A stretch of DNA of 64,000 bases from Streptococcus ilei (GCF_000479335.1 NC_022584.1:1798001-1862000), one strand, 5' to 3'. Positions 1 to 9,694 are shown, numbered from the stretch's first letter. The notes: generated by a model from the sequence alone, not told the origin. Numbers and translations are program-made.

Positions 1-1706
1 TCCTAGGTGGTGCTGAAAACCATCTGGTCAAGGCTGTAGGTCGTATTGCAGAATTGTCTGCCAAGACAGCTGGTGTTGAGGGAACAACTGGTATTGGACA
101 TACTCGTTGGGCTACTCATGGGAAACCAACGGAAGACAATGCTCACCCACATCGCTCTGAGACAGAACGTTTTGTCTTGGTTCACAATGGGGTGATTGAG
201 AACTATCTTGAAATCAAGGAAGAATACCTTGCAGGGCACCACTTTAAGGGGCAAACAGATACTGAAATCGCTGTTCACTTGATTGGAAAATTTGCGGAAG
301 AAGATGGCTTGTCAGTTCTTGAAGCCTTCAAAAAAGCCCTTCACATCATCCGTGGTTCATATGCCTTTGCCTTGGTTGATTCGCAAGATCCTGAAGTCAT
401 CTACGTGGCTAAAAACAAATCACCACTCTTGATTGGTCTTGGAGATGGTTACAACATGGTCTGCTCAGATGCCATGGCTATGATTCGTGAAACCAACCAA
501 TACATGGAAATCCATGACCAAGAGTTGGTCATCGTAAAGGCTGATAGTGTTGAAGTGCAAGACTATGATGGAAATCGTCGTGAACGTGCTAGCTACACTG
601 CTGAGCTAGACTTGTCAGATATCGGTAAGGGAACTTACCCTTACTACATGCTCAAGGAAATTGATGAGCAACCAACAGTGATGCGTAAGCTAATCAACAC
701 ATACTCTGATGAGAATCAACAGATGGTTGTGGATCCTGAGATTGTTAAAGCGGTTCAAGAGGCAGATCGAATTTATATCATTGCAGCTGGAACTTCTTAT
801 AATGCAGGTTATGCTTCTAAAACGATGCTAGAAGAATTAACTGATACGCCTGTGGAATTGGGTATTGCATCTGAATGGGGTTATGCTATGCCGCTACTGA
901 GCAAAAAACCAATGTTTATTTTGCTTAGTCAGTCAGGTGAAACTGCTGATAGTCGTCAAGTTTTAGTAAAAGCTAATGAAATGGGAATTCCAAGTTTAAC
1001 TGTAACTAATGTTTCAGGCTCTACACTATCTCGTGAAGCAACTTATACTATGTTATTGCATGCTGGTCCAGAAATTGCTGTAGCTTCAACTAAGGCTTAT
1101 ACAGGACAAGTGGCGACATTAGCATTTCTTGCTAAGGCAGTTGGTGAAGCTAATGGTAATGAAAAAGCTAAAAAGTTTGATTTGGTGCGTGAACTTTCAA
1201 TTGTAGCTCAGTCTATTGAGTCTACACTTTCAGAGAAAGAATTGATTGAAGAAAAGGTTAGAGGACTCTTAGAAACAACTCGTAATGCTTTCTACATTGG
1301 ACGTGGTCAGGACTACTATGTAGTTATGGAGGCTAGCCTAAAACTTAAGGAAATTTCTTATATTCAGTGTGAAGGTTTTGCAGCTGGGGAACTTAAACAT
1401 GGAACTATATCTTTAATTGAGGATGGTACACCTGTAATTGCCTTAATTTCTGACAATCCAACCGTCGCTTCTCATACTCGTGGTAATATTTCTGAAGTAG
1501 TAGCTCGTGGAGCTAATGCTCTAACTATTGTGGAAGAAGGAATAGAAAAAGAAGGTGATGACATTATTATTAATAAAGTTCATCCATATCTATCTAGTAT
1601 TTCTATGGTTATTCCTACTCAACTGATTGCTTACTATGCTTCACTTCACCGTGGACTGGATGTAGATAAACCACGTAATTTGGCTAAGGCTGTTACAGTT
1701 GAATAA
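1..1706 (+). CDS. glmS: Glutamine-fructose-6-phosphate aminotransferase (5' end outside window), chimeric
   Basis: GlmS makes glucosamine-6-phosphate from fructose-6-phosphate and glutamine, the first step of hexosamine and peptidoglycan precursor synthesis. The frame is open from base 3 (LGGAENHLVKAVG), so the N-terminus with the catalytic Cys lies upstream. Visible are the rest of the glutaminase domain (TRWATHGKPT, HNGVIENY) and both SIS domains ([41 protein letters not shown]), ending in the usual C-terminus [15 protein letters not shown]. Codon use changes abruptly near base 665-700, from GC-richer codons to AT-rich synonymous codons. The original 3' half is found again, damaged, at 7437-8473. 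The gene therefore looks like a recombinant with an acquired 3' half, yet it is full length and probably functional. Confidence 0.95.
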   Translation, partial: LGGAENHLVKAVGRIAELSAKTAGVEGTTGIGHTRWATHGKPTEDNAHPHRSETERFVLVHNGVIENYLEIKEEYLAGHHFKGQTDTEIAVHLIGKFAEEDGLSVLEAFKKALHIIRGSYAFALVDSQDPEVIYVAKNKSPLLIGLGDGYNMVCSDAMAMIRETNQYMEIHDQELVIVKADSVEVQDYDGNRRERASYTAELDLSDIGKGTYPYYMLKEIDEQPTVMRKLINTYSDENQQMVVDPEIVKAVQEADRIYIIAAGTSYNAGYASKTMLEELTDTPVELGIASEWGYAMPLLSKKPMFILLSQSGETADSRQVLVKANEMGIPSLTVTNVSGSTLSREATYTMLLHAGPEIAVASTKAYTGQVATLAFLAKAVGEANGNEKAKKFDLVRELSIVAQSIESTLSEKELIEEKVRGLLETTRNAFYIGRGQDYYVVMEASLKLKEISYIQCEGFAAGELKHGTISLIEDGTPVIALISDNPTVASHTRGNISEVVARGANALTIVEEGIEKEGDDIIINKVHPYLSSISMVIPTQLIAYYASLHRGLDVDKPRNLAKAVTVE

Positions 1707-1719
1707 TAAATAGATGAAC

Positions 1720-1772
1720 AATAGGCGTAGGACTGGGAGGGTTATCTCTTAGATTTTACAGCCTATTTTTTG
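1720..1772 (+). terminator. Probable rho-independent terminator after glmS
   Basis: AATAGGC (1720-1726) can pair with GCCTATT (1761-1767), followed by a T-run. The loop is long, so this is a weak call. It would separate glmS from the mtl promoter. Confidence 0.4.
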
Positions 1773-1842
1773 TAACTCATAATTTGAATTTTTGATGCGG
1801 TTTTCGGTACATTTTGTTTTGTAATATGGTATAAAAAAAGAA

Positions 1843-1889
1843 TTTTGTGACAAAAGTTGATTTTTTTGGCACAAAATCTGTGACAAAGC
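1843..1889 (+). promoter_or_regulatory. Repeated TTGTGACAAA-like sites upstream of mtlA
   Basis: Three related near-palindromic motifs lie in 47 bp: TTTTGTGACAAAA (1843-1855), TTTTTGGCACAAAA (around 1864-1876) and TCTGTGACAAAG (1878-1889). They sit just upstream of a weak -35 region, where an activator such as MtlR would bind. Assignment to MtlR is inference from position only. Confidence 0.4.
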
Positions 1890-1895
1890 TTTAGT

Positions 1896-1923
1896 TTTAA
1901 GCGTTTTCATTTTTGTATATACT
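1896..1923 (+). promoter_or_regulatory. mtl operon promoter with cre-like site
   Basis: TTTAAGCGTTTTCA (1896-1909) matches the CcpA cre consensus TGWAANCGNTNWCA except at one position. A -10 TATACT lies at 1918-1923. No good -35 is seen at the right distance, which fits an activator-dependent, catabolite-repressed promoter. The cre would overlap the polymerase site, so CcpA should repress. Confidence 0.6.
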
Positions 1924-1951
1924 AGATTTAAAGAAAAGGAGGAAAATCCTA

Positions 1952-3727
1952 ATGGAAGAAAAAGTATCTTTGAAAGTTAGAGTTCAAAAACTGGGAACAT
2001 CACTTTCAAACATGGTTATGCCCAATATTGGGGCTTTTATTGCTTGGGGAGTGTTAACTGCCCTCTTCATTCCTGATGGCTATCTACCAAATGAACAATT
2101 GGCTACCATTGTTAGTCCTATGTTGACTTATCTACTGCCGACTCTAATTGGTTATACAGGTGGTTATGTAATTCATGGACAACGTGGGGCCGTCGTAGGG
2201 GCTATTGCTACTGTTGGTGCAATTACAGGTTCTAGTGTTCCAATGTTTATCGGAGCTATGGTAATGGGACCACTGGGAGGATGGACTATCAAGAAATTTG
2301 ATGAGAGGTTCCAGGAAAAAATTCGTCCCGGATTTGAAATGTTAGTTAATAACTTCTCAGCTGGTCTAGTTGGTTTTGCATTATTGCTTTTGGCTTTCTA
2401 CGCAATCGGTCCAGTCGTATCGACTCTTACTGGAGCTGTTGGAAATGGTGTTGAGGCTATTGTCAATGCTAAACTCCTACCTTTGGCAAACATTATCATC
2501 GAACCAGCAAAGGTACTTTTCCTTAATAATGCTCTTAATCATGGAATCTTTACACCTCTGGGAGCTGAGCAAGTATCTCAAGCTGGTAAATCTGTTCTCT
2601 TTCTCTTAGAGGCTAATCCTGGACCAGGTCTAGGTATCCTTTTGGCTTACGCCTTGTTTGGTAAAGGTTCTGCGAAATCTTCTTCTTGGGGAGCAATGGT
2701 TATCCATTTCTTCGGTGGTATCCATGAAATATACTTCCCTTATGTTATGATGAAGCCAGCTCTTTTCCTAGCTGCGATTGCTGGAGGTGTGTCAGGTACC
2801 TTTACATTCCAATTTTTAGATGCTGGTCTTAAATCTCCAGCTTCTCCAGGATCTATCATTGCGATTATGGCTATGGCTCCAAAAGGTGTGTGGCCTCATC
2901 TTAATGTCCTGCTTGGGGTATTAGTGGGAGCAATTGTCTCCTTCCTTGTAGCAGCTCTTATCCTACGTGCAGATAAGTCGACTGATGATTCGTTAGAAGC
3001 TGCTCAAGCTGCTACTCAAGCCGCTAAGGCTAAATCTAAGGGGCAAGTAGTTCCAGTTGCTGTAGATACAAACATTTCAAGAGATTCAGTAGAGAAAATT
3101 ATTTTTGCCTGTGACGCTGGCATGGGGAGTTCTGCGATGGGAGCAAGTATTCTTCGTGATAAGGTTAAAAAAGCAGGTCTGGAAATTCCAGTATCTAATC
3201 AGGCTATCTCAAATTTGGTTGATATACCAAAAACATTAATTGTTACTCAGGAAGAACTGACACCAAGAGCTAAAGGCAAGAGTCCAAGTGCTATTCATGT
3301 TTCTGTCGATAATTTCTTAGCGTCCCCTCGTTATGATGAAATTGTAGCTTCATTAACAGGAGCTGCTCCAATAGCAGAAATTGAAGGAGATATACCAACT
3401 TCAGTACCAGTAGATGGTCAGGAAATTGACCTTAACCATATTGATGCTGTAGTAGTTGCTTATGGTAAAGCACAAGGATCTGCAACTATGGGCTGTGAAA
3501 CGATTCGGGCTATCTTTAGAAACAAGAATATTCGTATTCCAGTTTCTACCGCCAAAATTTCAGAATTAGGTGAATTTAATTCTAAAAACATAATGATTGT
3601 AACAACTATTGCTTTACAGGCAGAAGTGCAGCAAGCAGCACCGAATTCTCAATTTCTTATTGTGGATAGTTTAGTAACAACACCAGAATATGATAAAATG
3701 GTTGCTAGAATGTATAAATATAACTAG
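1952..3727 (+). CDS. mtlA: PTS mannitol transporter EIICB
   Basis: MtlA takes up mannitol and phosphorylates it to mannitol-1-phosphate. I chose ATG 1952 (591 aa, MEEKVSLKVRVQ) because AAGGAGGAAAATCCTA precedes it; a longer frame from 1913 would start inside the promoter. The N-terminal ~340 residues are the hydrophobic EIIC domain (GAFIAWGVLTALF, GGIHEIYFPYVMMKP). A linker rich in Ala/Lys leads to an EIIB domain with the phospho-Cys at about residue 387 (FACDAGMGSSAMG). A second, degenerate EIIB-like copy follows at 3440-3724 with Tyr in place of that Cys. EIIA is encoded separately (mtlF). It is the first gene of an AT-rich mtl operon. Confidence 0.93.
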   Translation: MEEKVSLKVRVQKLGTSLSNMVMPNIGAFIAWGVLTALFIPDGYLPNEQLATIVSPMLTYLLPTLIGYTGGYVIHGQRGAVVGAIATVGAITGSSVPMFIGAMVMGPLGGWTIKKFDERFQEKIRPGFEMLVNNFSAGLVGFALLLLAFYAIGPVVSTLTGAVGNGVEAIVNAKLLPLANIIIEPAKVLFLNNALNHGIFTPLGAEQVSQAGKSVLFLLEANPGPGLGILLAYALFGKGSAKSSSWGAMVIHFFGGIHEIYFPYVMMKPALFLAAIAGGVSGTFTFQFLDAGLKSPASPGSIIAIMAMAPKGVWPHLNVLLGVLVGAIVSFLVAALILRADKSTDDSLEAAQAATQAAKAKSKGQVVPVAVDTNISRDSVEKIIFACDAGMGSSAMGASILRDKVKKAGLEIPVSNQAISNLVDIPKTLIVTQEELTPRAKGKSPSAIHVSVDNFLASPRYDEIVASLTGAAPIAEIEGDIPTSVPVDGQEIDLNHIDAVVVAYGKAQGSATMGCETIRAIFRNKNIRIPVSTAKISELGEFNSKNIMIVTTIALQAEVQQAAPNSQFLIVDSLVTTPEYDKMVARMYKYN

Positions 3728-3744
3728 AGGTTTCTAAATTACGA

Positions 3745-5700
3745 ATGCTATTAACCAAACGAGAAGAACAATTATTGAAGGCTTTCCTACATGTAGGGAA
3801 GCTTTCAATGCAAGACATGACTGAAATCTTACAGGTCTCATCTAGAACAATTTATCGGACTTTATCAGATTTGACAGATAGCATAGAGCAATATGGGATT
3901 GAAATAGCGAAGCGTGGGAAATACTATATTTTGACTGGCGAACTGGACGATCTACCAACAGAACTTGAAGTGTTAGTTGAGTATAGTCCCCAAGAAAGAC
4001 AAGAGTTGATTACTTATCGCCTTCTGACTGAGAATGGTTTTGTCACCAATGAAGCCTTGCAAGAGTGCATGAAAGTCAGTAATGTAACTATTATTCAGGA
4101 TATTTCAGATATTGATAAGCGTCTTTTAGACTTTGATCTGAAAATTGAACGGCAAAAGGGGTATCGCATTTCTGGTGATTCAGTTAGTAAGAGAAGATTT
4201 TTGGCTATTTTACTGACAAACTGTATCTCAGTAGCAGATTTTTCAACCGGTAATTTTGGAAGCTTTGATATTATAGAAGCAGATAGAACTAGGCTGGCCA
4301 GTCAGATTGTTAATAAGCAACTGTCAGGTTTTCCAGATATGGATGCTAGGATGAAGATGTTTTTTGCGATCTTGTTATCTCTTATAGGTCAGGAACAAAA
4401 CATTGAAAATTTGCCTAATACTAGTAAGCAAGCTTTGGAAATTTCTCAAAAAATTTTTCAAGCTTACTCTAAGCAGACTGAGCAATTTTATAGTATTCAG
4501 GAAATTATCTATTTTGCTAGCATCTTGGATGAATTAATCATTAAACGTCAGGAAAATCCGCTCTTTACGGAGAAATTTGATGGTGAATTTTTCTACAATA
4601 TTTCAAATCTGATTGATACGGTTTCTATGTACACCAAGATTGACTTTTTTAAGGACAAGGTTTTATTTAATTTTCTTTTCCATCATATTCGACTCAGTTT
4701 AGGCGTCCCAATCCTTTTTCAGGGTGAAAATTTGCCAGAATCTGTCCAGCTTTTAGTTGAAAGGAATAAATTTCTTTATACAGTCATCAGTCTTTTGGTG
4801 AATGATATTTTTCCGAAATATCTTCATACAGAGTATGAGTATGGCATGATTGCCCTGCATTTTATCTCTAGCTTAGGCCGTAGTCCAGAGATTTATCCAG
4901 TCCGTATTTTGCTTTTAACGGACGAACGTCGGGTCACTAGAGATTTATTAGTCAGTAAAATTAAGAGTGTTGCTCCTTTTGTAGAGTGGATAGATATTCA
5001 GTCTCTAGTAGATTACTACAGTATTGATCTCAGTCAGTATGATTATATTTTATCTACCAAGCCACTGGCTAATCAGGGAATCGATGTAATTTCTAGTTTT
5101 CCAACCGTCAAGGAATTGCTTGAATTGCAGGAACGGCTTCAGTATGTACAGGCACATCGTACAATTGTCGCGCGTGATGCTATCGGCCCTGAGAAAAGTT
5201 ATGACTTGCAAGATTATTTGATATCTAGCAGTCAACTTTTGAGTCAATTTGAGTTGGTTCAACTGGAGAATAATCAATCATTTGAGCATACAGTAGAACA
5301 AATTATCCAATATCAGAAGAATGTAAGTGACAGAGATTACCTAACAAGAAAACTGCTATCTCACTTCCAGAATAGTCCTATGGCTATTCCTAATACTGGC
5401 CTGGTGCTTTTACATAGTCAGTCTAGCAAAGTAACAACAAATAGTTTTACTATGTTTGAACTCAAACTACCTATCTCTGCATTGTCAATGAAACGAGAGA
5501 AAGAAGAGGTCAAAAGGTGTCTGTTAATGCTAATGTCTAAGGAGGCTAGCGAGGAAGTGAGAGATTTAATGACAGCTATCAGTCAGTCGATTATTGAAAA
5601 TCATCTTTATACAGAGATTTACAAGACGGGAAATCAATCCATTATTTATCAGATGCTAAATACTATTTTTAACGAAAAAATTAAGAAATTGGAGAACTAA
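3745..5700 (+). CDS. mtlR: Mannitol operon transcriptional activator, PRD family
   Basis: A 651-aa regulator with an N-terminal HTH ([22 protein letters not shown]), a central part expected to hold two PTS regulation domains, then EIIB-like (around residues 385-470) and EIIA-like C-terminal modules. In the family, phosphorylation by HPr and mannitol PTS components sets activity. It starts 17 bp after mtlA and ends one base before mtlF, so it is cotranscribed. The domain order fits MtlR/LicR-type activators; the mannitol assignment rests on the neighbours. Confidence 0.88.
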   Translation: MLLTKREEQLLKAFLHVGKLSMQDMTEILQVSSRTIYRTLSDLTDSIEQYGIEIAKRGKYYILTGELDDLPTELEVLVEYSPQERQELITYRLLTENGFVTNEALQECMKVSNVTIIQDISDIDKRLLDFDLKIERQKGYRISGDSVSKRRFLAILLTNCISVADFSTGNFGSFDIIEADRTRLASQIVNKQLSGFPDMDARMKMFFAILLSLIGQEQNIENLPNTSKQALEISQKIFQAYSKQTEQFYSIQEIIYFASILDELIIKRQENPLFTEKFDGEFFYNISNLIDTVSMYTKIDFFKDKVLFNFLFHHIRLSLGVPILFQGENLPESVQLLVERNKFLYTVISLLVNDIFPKYLHTEYEYGMIALHFISSLGRSPEIYPVRILLLTDERRVTRDLLVSKIKSVAPFVEWIDIQSLVDYYSIDLSQYDYILSTKPLANQGIDVISSFPTVKELLELQERLQYVQAHRTIVARDAIGPEKSYDLQDYLISSSQLLSQFELVQLENNQSFEHTVEQIIQYQKNVSDRDYLTRKLLSHFQNSPMAIPNTGLVLLHSQSSKVTTNSFTMFELKLPISALSMKREKEEVKRCLLMLMSKEASEEVRDLMTAISQSIIENHLYTEIYKTGNQSIIYQMLNTIFNEKIKKLEN

Positions 5701-5701
5701 T

Positions 5702-6139
5702 ATGAAACTTGAAAAACATTTGATTAAGCTTGATAAACAATTTTCTAACAAGGAGGAAGCTATCCGTTATTGTGGGCAAGTTCTTTATGAGGGTGGATAT
5801 GTTAATGAAGACTATATGGAAGCCATGATTGAGCGTGATAAAGAGCTATCTGTTTACATGGGTAACTTTATCGCCATACCGCATGGAACAGATGCAGCGA
5901 AAAAGGATGTCCTCAAGTCTGGTATTACAGTCGTTCAAGTCCCAAGAGGGGTTGATTTTGGGAATGAATCTAACCCTCAAGTGGCAACGGTTCTTTTTGG
6001 TATTGCTGGTATTGGTAATGAACACTTAGAAATTATTCAGAAAATTTCTATCTTCTGTGCAGATGTAGATAATGTTCTTAAACTAGCAGATGCTCAGTCA
6101 GAAGAGCAAGTATTGCGCTTACTTGATGCTGTTGAATAA
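5702..6139 (+). CDS. mtlF: PTS mannitol EIIA component
   Basis: A 145-aa EIIA that passes phosphate from HPr to the EIIB domain of MtlA. The active-site His lies in [19 protein letters not shown], a signature of the mannitol/fructose EIIA family. The length is normal. ATG 5702 directly follows the mtlR stop with only one base between, indicating tight translational coupling. Confidence 0.93.
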   Translation: MKLEKHLIKLDKQFSNKEEAIRYCGQVLYEGGYVNEDYMEAMIERDKELSVYMGNFIAIPHGTDAAKKDVLKSGITVVQVPRGVDFGNESNPQVATVLFGIAGIGNEHLEIIQKISIFCADVDNVLKLADAQSEEQVLRLLDAVE

Positions 6140-6200
6140 TCGAATTTTTTCATTTATCATCTAGTATATATGTCACTCAAACAAGAAAAGGAGAAATTCA

Positions 6201-7337
6201 ATGAAACATGCTGTTCATTTTGGTGCCGGCAATATCGGTCGAGGTTTTATAGGCGAAATTCTATTCAAAAATGGTTTTCATATTGACTTTGTGGATGTCA
6301 ATAATCAGATAATTCATGCTCTAAATGAAAAGAGCAAGTATGAAATTGAAATTGCACAGGAAGGACAGCCCCGCATAGAGATAGCTAATGTGGCTGGCAT
6401 TAATAGTAAGGAGCATCCTGAGCAAGTCATTGAAGCGATTCAAAAGGCGAATATCGTTACTACTGCAATCGGACCTAATATACTCCCTTTTATCGCTGAA
6501 CTTCTAGCTAAAGGAATCGAAGCTCGTCGGGCTGTAGGAAATACGCAATCATTGGATGTTATGGCTTGTGAAAATATGATTGGTGGTTCTCAATTTCTCT
6601 ATCAAGAAGTCAAGAAACACTTAAGTCCGGAAGGTTTGACATTTGCTGAGAACTACATAGGTTTTCCAAATGCTGCAGTAGACAGGATTGTTCCAGCACA
6701 AAGTCACGAAGATCCTCTTTTTGTTGTGGTTGAGCCCTTTAATGAATGGGTTGTTGAAACCAAGCGTCTTAAAAATCCAGATTTACGTCTAGAAGATGTG
6801 CATTATGAAGAAGATTTAGAACCTTTTATTGAGAGAAAACTTTTTTCAGTCAATTCTGGACATGCAACTTCAGCTTACATTGGTGCACATTATGGTGCCA
6901 AGACAATTTTGGAAGCTCTTCAGAATCCTGATATCAAGTCTCAGATTGAATCCGTTTTAGCTGAAATTCGGAGTCTCTTGATTGCCAAATGGAACTTTGA
7001 TAAAAAAGAATTGGAGAATTACCACAAAGTCATTATAGAACGCTTTGAAAATCCTTTTATAGTGGATGAGGTTAGTCGAGTAGCTCGTACTCCAATCCGA
7101 AAATTAGGTTATAATGAACGGTTCATAAGGCCAATACGTGAATTGAAAGAACTCGGTTTGTCATATGAAAACCTACTTAAAACAGTTGGCTATGCCTTTG
7201 ACTATCGCGATGTAAATGATGAAGAAAGTGTTCGATTAGGTGAATTGCTGGCTAAACAATCAGTCAAAGATGTCGTTATACAAGTTACAGGTTTAGACGA
7301 CCAAGAATTGATTGATCAAATTGTAGAGTATATTTAA
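6201..7337 (+). CDS. mtlD: Mannitol-1-phosphate 5-dehydrogenase
   Basis: MtlD oxidises mannitol-1-phosphate to fructose-6-phosphate with NAD. The 378-aa product opens with a Rossmann dinucleotide site ([14 protein letters not shown]), has [15 protein letters not shown], and has the conserved C-terminal K/H region ([16 protein letters not shown]). ATG 6201 follows AAAAGGAGAAATTCA. It is the last gene of the mtl operon; its product is also the GlmS substrate. Immediately after its stop lies a BOX element fused to a glmS remnant. Confidence 0.95.
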   Translation: MKHAVHFGAGNIGRGFIGEILFKNGFHIDFVDVNNQIIHALNEKSKYEIEIAQEGQPRIEIANVAGINSKEHPEQVIEAIQKANIVTTAIGPNILPFIAELLAKGIEARRAVGNTQSLDVMACENMIGGSQFLYQEVKKHLSPEGLTFAENYIGFPNAAVDRIVPAQSHEDPLFVVVEPFNEWVVETKRLKNPDLRLEDVHYEEDLEPFIERKLFSVNSGHATSAYIGAHYGAKTILEALQNPDIKSQIESVLAEIRSLLIAKWNFDKKELENYHKVIIERFENPFIVDEVSRVARTPIRKLGYNERFIRPIRELKELGLSYENLLKTVGYAFDYRDVNDEESVRLGELLAKQSVKDVVIQVTGLDDQELIDQIVEYI

Positions 7338-7338
7338 T

Positions 7339-7444
7339 CTTTTTCGAAAATCTCTTCAAACCACGTCAGCTTCACCTTGCTGTAAGTATGGTTACTGACT
7401 TCGTCAGTTCTATCCACAACCTCAAAACACTGTTTTGAGCAACC
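7339..7444 (+). repeat. Partial BOX element
   Basis: The stretch CGAAAATCTCTTCAAACC ... CGTCAGCTTCACCTTGC ... GACTTCGTCAGTTCTATCC ... CTCAAAACACTGTTTTGAGC matches the pneumococcal BOX repeat (established knowledge; the BOX-A1R primer lies in its CGTCAGC..CCTTGC part). It is truncated: after TTTTGAGCAACC the expected BOX continuation is replaced by glmS sequence. Confidence 0.85.
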
Positions 7445-8473
7445 AACGATGATGCGTAAGTTGATCCAAGCTTACACAGATGATGCTGGTCAAGTAGTAG
7501 TAGACCCAGCTATCATCAAGGCTGTTCAAGATGCAGACCGCATCTACATTCTTGCAGCTGGAACATCTTACCATGCAGGATTTGCTTCTAAGAAGATGTT
7601 GGAAGAATTGACAGATACGCCAGTTGAACTCGGTATTTCATCTGAGTGGGGCTATGGGATGCCACTTCTCAGCTAGAAACCACTCTTCATCTTTATCAGT
7701 CAATCTGGTGAAACAGCTGATAGCCGTCAAGTTTTGGTCAAGGCCAATGAAATAGGAATCCCAAGCTTGACAGTGACAAACGTGCCTGGTTCAACTCTGT
7801 CACGTGAAGCAACCATACCATGTTGCTTCATGCAGGTCCTGAAATTGCCGTAGCATCAACCAAGGCCTATACAGCACAAATCGCAGCCCTTGCCTTCCTT
7901 GCAAAAGCAGTTGGTGAAGCAAATGGCAACGAAAAAGCTAAAGCATTCGACTTGGTACATGAATTGTCTATCGTCGCTCAGTCTATCGAATCCTCTCTTT
8001 CAGAAAAAGAGCTGATTGAAAATAAAGTTCGTGACCTTCTTGAAACAACACGTAACGCCTTTTACATCGGACGTGGTCAAGATTACTATGTGGCCATGGA
8101 AGCCAGTCTCAAACTCAAAGAGATTTCTTACATCCAATGTGAAGGCTTTGCGGCAGGAGAACTCAAACACGGAACGATTGCCTTGATTGAAGAGGGAACA
8201 CCTGTTTTGGCCCTCTTGTCAGACCCTGTCCTTGCTAACCACACTCGTGGAAATATCCAAGAAGTGGCAGCGCGTGGCGCTAAGGTCCTTACCATTGCAG
8301 AAGAGAATGTTGCCAAAGATACAGATGATATCGTCCTTACGACCGTACACTCTTACCTCTCACCAATTTCAATGGTCGTACCAACTCAACTAGTCGCTTA
8401 CTTTGCAACCCTACACCGTGGACTCGATGTGGACAAACCACGGAACCTTGCTAAATCCGTAACAGTAGAATAA
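7437..8473 (+). pseudogene. Displaced 3' half of glmS (glmS')
   Basis: The sequence encodes the GlmS C-terminal part from EQPT onward, parallel to residues encoded at 666-1706, with the codon use of the surrounding chromosome. It lacks the whole glutaminase domain and a start of its own. There are two clear lesions: an in-frame TAG where the intact copy has the first Lys of SKKP (7674-7676), and a one-base deletion near 7816-7822 (GCAACCATACC for GCAACCTATACC) that shifts the frame. The remainder (7820-8473) is open to the natural stop. It keeps the native glmS terminator downstream. It is a relic of the resident gene, not a paralogue. Confidence 0.93.
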
Positions 8474-8478
8474 AAAAA

Positions 8479-8510
8479 GAAGCTAGGATCCAGTCCTAGC
8501 TTCTTATTTT
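8479..8510 (+). terminator. Native glmS terminator
   Basis: Perfect 10-bp stem GAAGCTAGGA (8479-8488) / TCCTAGCTTC (8494-8503) followed by TTATTTTATT. Confidence 0.85.
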
Positions 8511-8564
8511 ATTAGAGACTGGGTTACAAACAGTGAGTTAGAAAAGAGAAGGAAGAGTTATAAA

Positions 8565-8739
8565 GAGGCTGGGACAAAAGTCCTAGCCTCTCAATTGTCT
8601 TTGGATTGTCGAGCAAGACGCAGTGGTTGAGTGGGCTCTACTAGGCTGATTTCATCAGCTTTTACAGCCCTACTCAACTGTGCGGAGGTGGGACGACGAA
8701 ATCGAATTCTAACGAATGACCGATTTCTGTCCCACTCTC
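8565..8739 (+). repeat. Dispersed ~175-bp intergenic repeat, copy 1
   Basis: It begins with a terminator-like hairpin (GAGGCTGGGAC..GTCCTAGCCTC), contains a long imperfect palindrome (GTTGAGTGGGCTCTA ... CAGCCCTACTCAAC with an inner GCTGATTTCATCAGC hairpin) and ends CCCACTCTC. Near-identical sequence occurs inverted at 59130-59304; divergent or partial copies lie at 15347-15626 and 43627-43751. It sits between convergent genes. The stop codon of the Cof gene (8738-8740) lies inside its end. Confidence 0.85.
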
Positions 8740-9559
8740 ATTTGTTTGATGGGGATAAGACATACTCTTGGATAGCTTGTGCTACACCGTGTTCTTGGTT
8801 GCTGGTGGTGACAACTTGAGCTTCCTTCTGGACAGCTTCAGGAGCGTTTCCCATGGCAACTCCAAGTCCAGCCAGACGAATCATGGGGAGGTCGTTGAAG
8901 TGGTCTCCGATGGTCATGACCTGTTCTAAAGGGACCTGGTAATAAGCAGCCAGTTCAAGGACAGCATCTCTTTTTGAGACGGACTTGGCGGTGACTTCTA
9001 GGTAGTTTTCCTTTGAAAGGTAGAAAGCAGTCTGAGGAAATTCTTGTGGATCTAGCTTTTGATAGAGTTCTTGAATGTTCTGAGTATCGCCGATCAAGAG
9101 CAATTTATGTAGATGGAGAGCATCGTCAGAGAGGGTCTGAGAAAGGGGCTGTATCTGTGGCGTCTCACCAGTAATCGAAGCCTCAACTTGGGTCCACTGG
9201 TCCTCTCTGGAGTTAAACCAGACTGACCCACTATAACAATTAATCGAAATGCTGGAATCTAGTTCTTCCACACGATGGAGGAAGGTGCGGATCTCATCTT
9301 TGTTCAGGCTGTGTTCAAATAGAATCTCTTCTCCCTTGACGATGAGAGCTCCATTATAGCAAGCGATTGGTTCCTGGTGGACGCCCAATCTTCTTGCGAT
9401 AGGAGCAATCCCGATAGGAGAACGAGCCGATGCCAAGATAAAAGGAATCTTTTTTTCTTGGAGCTTGGGGATGAGTTCGATGAGGTCGGGATCGACCTGA
9501 TGCTGCTGGTCCAGAATGGTTCCGTCAATATCACTGACAATTAAACGAATGGAAGACAT
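8738..9559 (-). CDS. Cof-type HAD-IIB family sugar-phosphate phosphatase
   Basis: A 273-aa cytoplasmic HAD hydrolase. Motif I is IVSDIDGTIL, motif II is FILASAR, and motifs III/IV are SKRDAVLELAAYY plus TIGDHFNDLPMIRLAG, typical of Cof/YkrA-like enzymes that dephosphorylate sugar phosphates or FMN; the substrate is unknown. ATG 9559 is preferred: AGGAGG lies 5 bases upstream, whereas an upstream GTG at 9565 overlaps the Shine-Dalgarno. It is transcribed opposite to its neighbours. Confidence 0.88.
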   Translation of the reverse strand: MSSIRLIVSDIDGTILDQQHQVDPDLIELIPKLQEKKIPFILASARSPIGIAPIARRLGVHQEPIACYNGALIVKGEEILFEHSLNKDEIRTFLHRVEELDSSISINCYSGSVWFNSREDQWTQVEASITGETPQIQPLSQTLSDDALHLHKLLLIGDTQNIQELYQKLDPQEFPQTAFYLSKENYLEVTAKSVSKRDAVLELAAYYQVPLEQVMTIGDHFNDLPMIRLAGLGVAMGNAPEAVQKEAQVVTTSNQEHGVAQAIQEYVLSPSNK

Positions 9560-9694
9560 AGGCACCTCCTTTTTCTTTAGTATACCATATTTTAGGAGAA
9601 TGAAAAGGAGGGGTATAGTTGATTCTTATAACGGGGTCAAGTAATTTTCAAAGTAGGTTCCTTTCTTCAAAAATAAAATAATAGATCAGAATGC

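Noticed and set aside
7449..8473. Second glmS gene (paralogue)
   Set aside because: No start or glutaminase domain, an in-frame stop and a frameshift. It is a relic of the resident gene.
8631..8819. Small ORF in the dispersed repeat, also present in copy 4 (58987-59238)
   Set aside because: The shared MGST.LISSAFTALLNCAE frame comes only from repeat sequence, extends into flanking DNA differently in each copy, and has no ribosome site.
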